Source: Acidobacteria bacterium 28-9 (GTDB lineage Bacteria > Acidobacteriota > Blastocatellia > Pyrinomonadales > Pyrinomonadaceae). Taken from it: a stretch of 64,000 nt of DNA. Within the stretch, counting starts at the first letter, position 1. Every line of letters starts with the position of its first letter. The notes under the pieces were generated by a model. The model did not search any database. It worked only from the letters and a program-made list of their open reading frames with translations, and had not been told where the DNA came from. This document shows, in pieces, positions 24,414-31,523 of this stretch. Made by a program: the position numbers and the translations under genes. The DNA lies in NCBI GenBank assembly GCA_002050355.1, contig MWYY01000058.1, positions 1 through 64,000 of the forward strand, in the 5' to 3' direction.

Positions 24414-25089
24414 TGGTTAAAAAGCGCAGGTTCGAGCCGTCGCGGTTGAAAACCGCAATTTCCGCCGTTGTCAGCGTCGGAAAGGAACGCAAAACATATT
24501 CTTCGCCGTTCGGCGACATCGCGGGCATACTGAACTGTTTATTGCCGCTCGTAACCATATTCGCTTCGCCGACGGTTTTGAGATTTTCCGGGTCAAAGGC
24601 GATTGACTGCAAATTCGAGTGCGTTTCGTAACGAATATAGGCGAGCGTTTTTCCGTATGGGGAAAACGCAAGGTGGCGAATATACATTGAAGGCGTCGGA
24701 ACTGCTTCCGGCTCGCCCGAAACTTCCCCTGTTTCTTCGTCAATCCCTACCCGCCAGATGTTCATATTTCCGCCGCGGTCGCTGCCGAAATAGATGAATT
24801 TACCGTCCGGCGACCAGACCGGATTCCAATCCGCAGCCTCGTCTTTTGTTATCACGACCGGCTCGCCGCCCGTCGCCGGTATCGTAGCAAGTTCGGCTTG
24901 ATTCTTCTCGTCGAGAAACCAGTAGACAATCCGTTTCCCGTTCGGCGACCAACTCGGTTGGATGGCGTCGCCTTTCGTTTCAAGCGGTTTTTTGTTTCCG
25001 GTTTCAACGTCAATCGTCCACAGAGAACTGTTGGGAATCGTGTGGCTGGTCGAAACGTCGCTCGATTTATCGCTGACGACGATTTGTTT
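23684..25089 (-). repeat. 703-bp tandem direct duplication
   Basis: Copy 1 is about 23684-24386 and copy 2 about 24387-25089, in direct orientation and adjoining. They differ at one base that I could see (24019 C, 24722 A), changing Gly to Val in the translation. The duplication splits the kinase reading frame. It is either a recent real duplication or an assembly fault. Confidence 0.85.
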
Positions 25090-26655
25090 TCCGTCCGGTG
25101 ACCACGACGGATGAAAGCCGATGTCCGAAATGCGCCGCACGTTTTCGCCCGTCTCTTCCATCACATAAATTCCGCTCGAATTTCGCTCGGAGCGAAAGGC
25201 GATAAACTTTCCGTCCGGCGAAAAAGATGACATCCAATCGTTGGCGGGCGAATTGGCGGTTAAATTGGTCGGGTTTTTTCCGCCGATTCTTTGCAGAAAA
25301 ATATCATAGGCTTCGCCGTTTCCAGTTGTGTAAATAAAAGATTTTCCGTCGGGCGAGAGACTCGGATAACTTTTTATCTCGGAAGAATCGGTTAGCTGCG
25401 AGTGTTTTGCCTGCGCCCATTCGACGGCTTCTCCCGCTTTTGTCACGTTAAATTGTTTGAAAAAAAACCAGCCGCTTAATCCAATTAAAATCAGGACAAT
25501 CGCACCGGCGGCGAAAGGTAGATAATTTGTTCGGGATTTTTCAATCGGACTTTTTCGCGTGTCGCTCGCGGTTCGCAAAGACGGCGACGAATCAATCTCG
25601 CGGCGAATGCGTTTCAAATCGGCTCGCAAATCCGAAGCCGTTTGATAGGAAACTTCCGCGTCTTTTTCCAAAGCCTTGCTCAAAATCCGGTCGAGTTCGG
25701 CTGGCAATTTCCGGTTAAGTTCGGACGCGAGCGGGTGCTCTTCGGATAAAATTTTCTGAAACGTCGCCTGTCTCGATTCGCCTTTAAATGGATTTACGCC
25801 TGCCAGCATTTCGTATAAAACGACGCCGACGCTCCACAAATCCGTGCGCTGGTCGACCCTGTCGTCGCTCACCTGCGCGGGCGACATATACGCGGGCGTG
25901 CCGATGATAACGCCTTTCATCGTGTAATTTGAAAGGCTCGGCTGAAACTCCGTATGTTCGGCGAGCTGCGCCAAACCGAAATCCAAAACCTTTACAAAAC
26001 CGTCGGGGCGAATCATTATATTTTCCGGTTTGATGTCGCGGTGAACGATTCCGGCTTTGTGCGCGGCGGCTAACGCTTCGCAAGTTTGCGAGATAATCGA
26101 AAGCGTTTGTTTGAGGTCAACGCCGCGATTTATCAACTCTCTAACGGTTTCGCCTTCGACAAATTCGGTGGCAATGTAATTCACGCCGCCCGCGTTTCCG
26201 ACATCGTAAATCGTAACGATATACGGATGATTGAGCGCGGAAACCATTCGCGCCTCGCGTTCAAAACGCTTGATTCTTTCCGCGTCGGCGACAAATTCGG
26301 CGGGCAAAATTTTCAGCGCGACCTTGCGGTTTAATTTCTCGTCGTGCGCCAGATAAACCTCGCCCATTCCGCCCGCGCCGATTTGTCTTTCGATTTTATA
26401 AGTGCCGAATTCTTTGCCGACAAAGGAAAAAACTTCCGTGCGATTTTGCGCGAGTTCCTTTGCCATCAAATTCATCGCCGAGTTTTCCAAAAAATTGTCA
26501 GCGCTCGTTTGAGCTTTGAGCAAACTTAAAACTTCGCGTTTCAAATCAACATCGCCGTTGCATTTATCAGACAAAAAATCTTCGCGCCGCTCGTTCGGTA
26601 TTTCCAAAATGGCATCGAAAAGCTCGTCAATTTGTTTCCAGCGCTGGGCATTCAT
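24364..26655 (-). CDS. Ser/Thr protein kinase with PD40 propeller, truncated by duplication
   Basis: Kinase of the acidobacterial type. An N-terminal helical region (MNAQRWKQIDELFDAIL) precedes the kinase domain (about residues 70-340): GAGGMGEVY glycine loop, VALKILP Lys, VHRDIKPEN catalytic loop, VLDFGLA. The APE-type motif reads SPAQ, with Ala replacing Glu. One membrane helix lies near residue 380 (YLPFAAGAIVLILIGLSGWFFF). PD40 blades follow. The frame ends early after SPRTNRRQR because of the duplicated segment. The ATG at 26655 is preferred over an upstream one at 26679. The ECF sigma gene upstream is its likely operon partner. Confidence 0.85.
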   Translation of the reverse strand: MNAQRWKQIDELFDAILEIPNERREDFLSDKCNGDVDLKREVLSLLKAQTSADNFLENSAMNLMAKELAQNRTEVFSFVGKEFGTYKIERQIGAGGMGEVYLAHDEKLNRKVALKILPAEFVADAERIKRFEREARMVSALNHPYIVTIYDVGNAGGVNYIATEFVEGETVRELINRGVDLKQTLSIISQTCEALAAAHKAGIVHRDIKPENIMIRPDGFVKVLDFGLAQLAEHTEFQPSLSNYTMKGVIIGTPAYMSPAQVSDDRVDQRTDLWSVGVVLYEMLAGVNPFKGESRQATFQKILSEEHPLASELNRKLPAELDRILSKALEKDAEVSYQTASDLRADLKRIRREIDSSPSLRTASDTRKSPIEKSRTNYLPFAAGAIVLILIGLSGWFFFKQFNVTKAGEAVEWAQAKHSQLTDSSEIKSYPSLSPDGKSFIYTTGNGEAYDIFLQRIGGKNPTNLTANSPANDWMSSFSPDGKFIAFRSERNSSGIYVMEETGENVRRISDIGFHPSWSPDGKQIVVSDKSSDVSTSHTIPNSSLWTIDVETGNKKPLETKGDAIQPSWSPNGKRIVYWFLDEKNQAELATIPATGGEPVVITKDEAADWNPVWSPDGKFIYFGSDRGGNMNIWRVGIDEETGEVSGEPEAVPTPSMYIRHLAFSPYGKTLAYIRYETHSNLQSIAFDPENLKTVGEANMVTSGNKQFSMPAMSPNGEEYVLRSFPTLTTAEIAVFNRDGSNLRFLTNDKFRDRSPRTNRRQR

Positions 26656-26667
26656 AATTAGGAAATC

Positions 26668-26776
26668 AGCCACGAACAAACACGAAAATTCACGAAAGTT
26701 TTTTGAAATATTTACTTAATTAAATCGTGTCTTTGTGTTTTTTTATTTCGTGTTCTTTCGTGTTTGTTCGTGGCTA
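26668..26776 (-). repeat. period-10 palindrome (CACGAA type)
   Basis: The left half has the decamers CACGAACAAA, CACGAAAATT, CACGAAAGTT (26671-26700). The right half has TTCGTGTTCT, TTCGTGTTTG, TTCGTGGCTA (26747-26776). The halves are reverse complements around an AT-rich core. It fills the sigma-kinase intergenic space. Confidence 0.75.
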
Positions 26777-26783
26777 AAATTCT

Positions 26784-27347
26784 TTAGGCATTATTTAACT
26801 CGCGATAAAGCCAAGCCTTTGCCTTGCTCCATTCACGCATAACGGTTACGCCGGAGATTTTCAAAACTTCCGCCGTTTCTTCGACCGACAAGCCGCCGAA
26901 AAATTTCAGCTCGACGATTTTTGCTTTGCGCTCGTCAAATTGCGCTAATTCATTTAACGCTTCGTCGAGCGCGACCAAATCAGCGTCTTTTTCCTGCGTT
27001 ACAGTAAATGCTTCGTCGAGCGAAACGTGATGCGCGTTGCCGTCTTTTATCTTTGGGCGGCGTCGGGCAAAGTCAACCAGAATTCTTCTCATCAATTGCG
27101 CTGACACGCCGAAAAAATGCGCCCGATTTTCCCACTTCGCCGATTTCCAATCAATCAAGCGAATGTATGCTTCGTTGACTAGCGCGGAAGTTTGCAAAGT
27201 GTGCCCGTCGCGCTCGCGGCTCATATGGCTTTTGGCAATACGGTAAAGTTCGGCGTAAATCAAAGGCGTTAATTCTTCGAGCGCGGCAGCGTCGCCGCCA
27301 CTCCATTTCTTGAGCAGTTCCGTTACGTCTTGATTTTCAGCGTTCAT
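26784..27347 (-). CDS. ECF RNA polymerase sigma factor, X6 (TIGR02999-like) type
   Basis: A 187-residue sigma factor. Region 2 includes LTPLIYAELYRIAKSHM and the QTSALVNEAYIRLID/AHFFGVSAQLMRRILVDFARRR block characteristic of this acidobacterial/planctomycete group. Region 4 ends LKFFGGLSVEETAEVLKISGVTVMREWSKAKAWLYREL. These sigma factors are typically encoded next to a PD40 or TPR Ser/Thr kinase rather than an anti-sigma gene, as here. The ATG at 27347 fits the family; a TTG at 27359 is possible. Confidence 0.9.
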   Translation of the reverse strand: MNAENQDVTELLKKWSGGDAAALEELTPLIYAELYRIAKSHMSRERDGHTLQTSALVNEAYIRLIDWKSAKWENRAHFFGVSAQLMRRILVDFARRRPKIKDGNAHHVSLDEAFTVTQEKDADLVALDEALNELAQFDERKAKIVELKFFGGLSVEETAEVLKISGVTVMREWSKAKAWLYRELNNA

Positions 27348-27502
27348 TTTCGTTAGCAAATTTCGCTAGTTTCAAATCTAAATTTAACACACTCGAGCCG
27401 AAACAAAAATTATTTATTATTTCTGATGATAGGTTTTTCCGATCTCAAACGCATTAGTAAATGAAGCCGCACAAACGGCTGATTTAAACAAGGAGAATTA
27501 TT

Positions 27503-29977
27503 ATGAAAAACTTACAAGCATTTATCATCAGTTTATTCACAATTTTAATCTTCGGCGCGGCGACGGCGAACGCGGCGACTTGGACGGTAACAAAAGCCGC
27601 GAACAGCAACGACAATGTTTGCGACGCGGATTGCAGCTTGCGCGAAGCGGTTTTCAATGCCGATTCGGGCGACACGGTTGTTTTCAGTCCGAATCTGCTC
27701 GGGCAAACTATCACGCTCGGCGGTTCGGAAATTGTCATCACGAAACGCATCACGATTGACGGTTTTATCAATAATCCGAACGTCGCATTTATTTCGGGCA
27801 GCAATACGAGCCGCATATTCTTGATTGAAACGGGCGGCGCGTTGGATTTGAGAAATGCAATTCTCGTGCAAGGGAACGGCGCGTCGAATACTGCAAACGG
27901 TATTGGCGGCGCGATTAACGCCCAAGGAGGCGCAACTTTATCGTTAGAGCGAGTTGCTGTTAGAGGGAATTCCGCATCAAATTTCGATGGAGCGATTTCG
28001 CTGATAAACGGGACGCACCGCATCACGAATTCATCAATCACCGGAAATTCCGCGCCAACCAGAATCGCAATCGGCTTTGACACCGCAAATCTTTATCTTG
28101 CGAATGTTACGGTTAGCGGAAATTTTGCTTCGGGCGGCGGACTCGGCGCGGGCGCGATTTACAATTTTAGGGGCAGTCTTAATATTCGCAATTCGACGAT
28201 TGCTTATAACGCGGCGAAGAACGGAGGCGGTATTTATAACGGCGGGCTGGCAAACTCGACTCTCGGCAACACAATCGTCGCGCAAAATACGGCGACTGGT
28301 TCGGGAGCGGACATTTATAATTTCGGTAACGGTACAATCACTTCAGTCGGCGGAAATTTAATCGGCGATTTGGATACTGTTCCCGCGAATACGTTTAATA
28401 AACCGAACGATATTTACGGTGTCAATCCGCTGCTCGCGCCCACCAATTCAAATCAAGGCGGTTTTCCGGTTGACACGCATCCGCTCCAAGCGGGAAGTCC
28501 GGCGCGAAACGGCGGTTTGAATCAAAACGCGATTGACCCGCTGACCAATCAGCCTTTGCCAACCGACGCTCGCGGCGCGGGATTTCCGCGTATTGTTGAC
28601 GGAACGGTTGACATCGGCGCGTTTGAAGACCAGAGCGGCAACACTTCACTCATCGTGACCAAGAAAACAAACAGCAGCGATTTGGTTTGCGATGTTGATT
28701 GCAGTCTGCGCGAAGCCGTCCATCAGGCTGGCTTAAATTTCGGAACGGACACGATAACTTTTGCACCGAATGTTTTCGGCACGCTCGCGCTCGGCGGCAG
28801 CGAAATTTTAATTCAAAATCAAAGCGTCAATATCGTCGGCTATCCAACTTTGAACGCGAACACTTTGATTGTTTCGGGCAGCAATACAAATCGTATTTTC
28901 AGACTCAATAACGCCAACGTTTCGCTCGTCGGAATGACGCTGGCAAACGGCAACAGTCTGGGCAGCGTCGCCAGCGGATTTGGCGGCGCCGTTTATGCCG
29001 AAGGCGGAAGTTTGATGCTCGATAGAGTCGTCGTGCAAAACAACACGGCGGTAACCAACACGGGCGGAATCTTTTTATATAACGGCGCAAATCACCGGAT
29101 TCTTAATTCGACATTCTCGGGCAATCAAACCGGAGGAAGCTGCGGCGGTTTTAACGTCGCGGGAGGAACGCTGTTTATCGCCAACACGACTGTTTCCCGC
29201 AATACCGCAAATGGCGGCGGCGCTGGTTTTTGCACGAGCGCCACTACAGTTGTCCGCAATTCGACCGTAACGGGAAATTCAAACAGTTCTCCAAACGGCG
29301 CGGCAGGAGGTATCAGAGCGTACGGCAGCGGCAATCTCAATTTGGGCAACACAATCGTCGCCGGAAACAGCGCGTCAACTCAATCTGAACTTTCGCCGAT
29401 TGACGGAGCCACGATTACTTCCGCAGGTCACAATCACATCGGCGATTCAGCTGGAGATTCGACTGTCGCTGGTATTACATACCAAGCAAGCGATACGCGC
29501 GATGTTCCGCCACTTTTGGGCGAATTGGCGGACAACGGCGGTGCAGTTCCGACTCACTCGCTTCTGCCCGGAAGTCCGGCAATCAACACAGGCGACAATG
29601 CCAAAGCGGTTGACCCATTCAACAATTCACCGTTATTATTCGATGCTCGCGGCACAGGATTTTCCAGAGTTTTAGGCGGCACGGTTGACAAAGGCGCGTT
29701 TGAATTATCGTCGCCGACTGCAGCCAGCGTAACCGTTTCAGGCAGAGTAATGGCGGGCAAAAGAGGCGTAAACCGGGCGCAAGTTTATATGACTGATAAA
29801 AATGGAATAACCCGAACAGCTTTGACAAATCCGTTTGGTTATTTTTATTTTGACCAGGTAGAAGCCGGTGGAACCTACATTTTTAACGTTATCTCAAAAA
29901 GCTATACCTTTATGACACAAGTTGTAAACGCTAATCAACAAATAGACGACCTGACTTTCATAGCGGAAACCCAGTAA
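27503..29977 (+). CDS. secreted CSLREA-domain beta-helix protein
   Basis: An exported 824-residue protein with a clear signal peptide (residues 1-24, ending ANA-AT). Two CSLREA domains (about 33-48 and 397-412, each with D-CSLREAV) each open a right-handed beta-helix of parallel repeats rich in GN, NSTI and GGAI/GGGI motifs. The two halves are an internal duplication, each closing with PL-DARG-G-PR(V)-GTVD-GAFE. A carboxypeptidase-regulatory-like beta-sandwich (about 740-820, TVSGRVMAGKRGVNRAQVYM) ends the protein. It is probably a cell-surface or released adhesin or polysaccharide-binding protein. A good AGGAG lies before the ATG. Confidence 0.88.
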   Translation: MKNLQAFIISLFTILIFGAATANAATWTVTKAANSNDNVCDADCSLREAVFNADSGDTVVFSPNLLGQTITLGGSEIVITKRITIDGFINNPNVAFISGSNTSRIFLIETGGALDLRNAILVQGNGASNTANGIGGAINAQGGATLSLERVAVRGNSASNFDGAISLINGTHRITNSSITGNSAPTRIAIGFDTANLYLANVTVSGNFASGGGLGAGAIYNFRGSLNIRNSTIAYNAAKNGGGIYNGGLANSTLGNTIVAQNTATGSGADIYNFGNGTITSVGGNLIGDLDTVPANTFNKPNDIYGVNPLLAPTNSNQGGFPVDTHPLQAGSPARNGGLNQNAIDPLTNQPLPTDARGAGFPRIVDGTVDIGAFEDQSGNTSLIVTKKTNSSDLVCDVDCSLREAVHQAGLNFGTDTITFAPNVFGTLALGGSEILIQNQSVNIVGYPTLNANTLIVSGSNTNRIFRLNNANVSLVGMTLANGNSLGSVASGFGGAVYAEGGSLMLDRVVVQNNTAVTNTGGIFLYNGANHRILNSTFSGNQTGGSCGGFNVAGGTLFIANTTVSRNTANGGGAGFCTSATTVVRNSTVTGNSNSSPNGAAGGIRAYGSGNLNLGNTIVAGNSASTQSELSPIDGATITSAGHNHIGDSAGDSTVAGITYQASDTRDVPPLLGELADNGGAVPTHSLLPGSPAINTGDNAKAVDPFNNSPLLFDARGTGFSRVLGGTVDKGAFELSSPTAASVTVSGRVMAGKRGVNRAQVYMTDKNGITRTALTNPFGYFYFDQVEAGGTYIFNVISKSYTFMTQVVNANQQIDDLTFIAETQ

Positions 29978-30157
29978 AAATCAATTCAGAAAACAAAAGA
30001 TGTGGTGAAATAAAAAATTACGTTGAATAGAAACACAAAAGCCTGTTTTGATAATTATTTCATTGATGAATTTCAGTTCGGCGCAAGGCGTTAATACCGG
30101 ACAAAATCATTAATTTAAAAAAGGCGGTTATGGTTTCTAAAAATTCTGGAAATCTTC

Positions 30158-30607
30158 TCAAAGAGCTATGAAGCAACAAAACGGCATAGCTCTTTTGATT
30201 TTACAAATCGGCTTCAATAAAATTTTTTTTGCAGCATCTGAAAAAAGAAGTTTGCGGCTGTAAAATCCGAGTGGATAATCTTTACAAAAACGCTTGACTA
30301 CTTCGTTGCACATTTCGAGTAACGAACCGCCGTTTTTTGAATTTTTATAATCGAAAACGGTTCGCATCCAAAACACTGTCAATGTTTCGTGATACGGCAT
30401 TTCTTTTTCTAAATCAACGTCGAATGATTTTAATAAATTGAAAATTCCTTCGCGCATTTTCAACAGAGCCGTTTCCAAATCGTGATGCGAAACGTAATAA
30501 AGCGCAACGGTCAAATGTTCGGCGTGTCGCCAATCGGCGCGAGATATTGTGCCGTTTTCAAAACCGCGCACAATGTTGGAAATTTCGTCTTCGGTTTTGT
30601 ATTTCAC
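30158..30607 (-). CDS. uncharacterised protein with a YHETLTxFW motif
   Basis: I do not recognise a named family. It is a 149-residue, mostly helical soluble protein. Visible features are FENGTISRADWRHAEHLTVALYYV near the N-terminus and MPYHETLTVFWMRTVFDY in the middle; similar HxxHL and YHET-F patterns occur in uncharacterised bacterial proteins. The last residues, KRAMPFCCFIAL, are unlike the rest and may reflect a shifted end. It stands alone downstream of the HNH gene. Confidence 0.6.
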   Translation of the reverse strand: MKYKTEDEISNIVRGFENGTISRADWRHAEHLTVALYYVSHHDLETALLKMREGIFNLLKSFDVDLEKEMPYHETLTVFWMRTVFDYKNSKNGGSLLEMCNEVVKRFCKDYPLGFYSRKLLFSDAAKKILLKPICKIKRAMPFCCFIAL

Positions 30608-30661
30608 AAAGAATTCTCACCAAATAGGAAAAGTAAAAGTAAAAAATAAATGCCAAATAAT

Positions 30662-30691
30662 AAAAGGAGAAATTTTATTCTTTCTCCTTTT
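30662..30691. terminator. 11-bp perfect hairpin with period-7 flanks
   Basis: AAAAGGAGAAA (30662-30672) pairs with TTTCTCCTTTT (30681-30691). Flanks keep a period of seven (TTTCTCC, TTTTGCC, TCTAACC, TTTAATT on the right). It can terminate the HNH transcript, which reads through it from the right. Confidence 0.55.
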
Positions 30692-30726
30692 GCCTCTAAC
30701 CTTTAATTTAATGTAACCCGTGCATT

Positions 30727-31284
30727 TTATGCGGCGATTTTTTGCTCGCTAACTTCAAAATCTTCCATATAAAGATATTTCTTCCATTCGGTTTTCGATT
30801 CGGCGTAGTGGCAAAGCAAAACGCGGTCGAGACCGATGCTCAGATATTTCTGCGGTGTAAGCAGCGGCATTCTGGCTTGTTCGGGCGTGCGGTTGCCTTT
30901 GCGCTGGTTGCACTTTACGCAAGCCGAAACTAAGTTCTGCGGCGTGCTTTCGCCGCCTTGCGCGCGCGGCAAAATGTGGTCGAGCGTCAAATCCGAGGCG
31001 TGTTTATTGTCGCCGCAATACTGGCAGCGGTATTTATCTCGGATATAAATTCGTGCGCGTTTCATCGCTGTTTCGTTTCGTTTGCGGCGAACGTTGATAT
31101 AAGTTCGCAGACGAATTACCGACGGCACACGAAAAGTTTCTCGTGGGCTATGAAGAACATTTTCGCCGTCATATTCTTCAACAGTAATCGAACCGCGAAA
31201 CCACAGACACATCGCGCGCGCAACACCGACCGTGCCAAGCGGCTCATAAGAAAAGTTCAATAATAGAACTCGACCAGTTATCAA
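30727..31284 (-). CDS. HNH endonuclease
   Basis: A 185-residue HNH nuclease. The zinc-bound nuclease fold is complete: YRCQYCGD (first Cys pair), LTLDHILPRAQGG (catalytic His with the D-H pair), ENLVSACVKCNQRKGNRTPEQA (Asn and second Cys pair). The N-terminus VLLLNFSYEPLG is the common lead-in of stand-alone HNH proteins widespread in bacteria. The start is a TTG at 31284 preceded by a strong GGAGGTGA five bases upstream; a GTG at 31293 lies inside that ribosome site and is less likely. Role unknown; genome maintenance or defence are both possible. Confidence 0.85.
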   Translation of the reverse strand: MITGRVLLLNFSYEPLGTVGVARAMCLWFRGSITVEEYDGENVLHSPRETFRVPSVIRLRTYINVRRKRNETAMKRARIYIRDKYRCQYCGDNKHASDLTLDHILPRAQGGESTPQNLVSACVKCNQRKGNRTPEQARMPLLTPQKYLSIGLDRVLLCHYAESKTEWKKYLYMEDFEVSEQKIAA

Positions 31285-31523
31285 TGGAATCACCTCCAGG
31301 ATTATTGTTTTGATTGTTTGAAAACAAATACAAAAAAGTTGTCATCGCAATATATTGTGCAAGCAGTTACCAATTGACACTATAATAAACGATTAACGCC
31401 CGATTTGTATATGAATTTTTTCTTAAGTTTATAAAAGTTCTCAGAAAGTTGCCGGAAGTTTTAAGTTTTACTTGCGACAACTTCTTCTGACTCCGCAAAA
31501 ATCTGCAACTCTGAAACTTTCCG

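Noticed and set aside
27545..29828. Several long open frames on the strand opposite the CSLREA gene
   Set aside because: They lack ribosome sites, start in many places and follow from the GC-biased codons of the repeat-rich gene.
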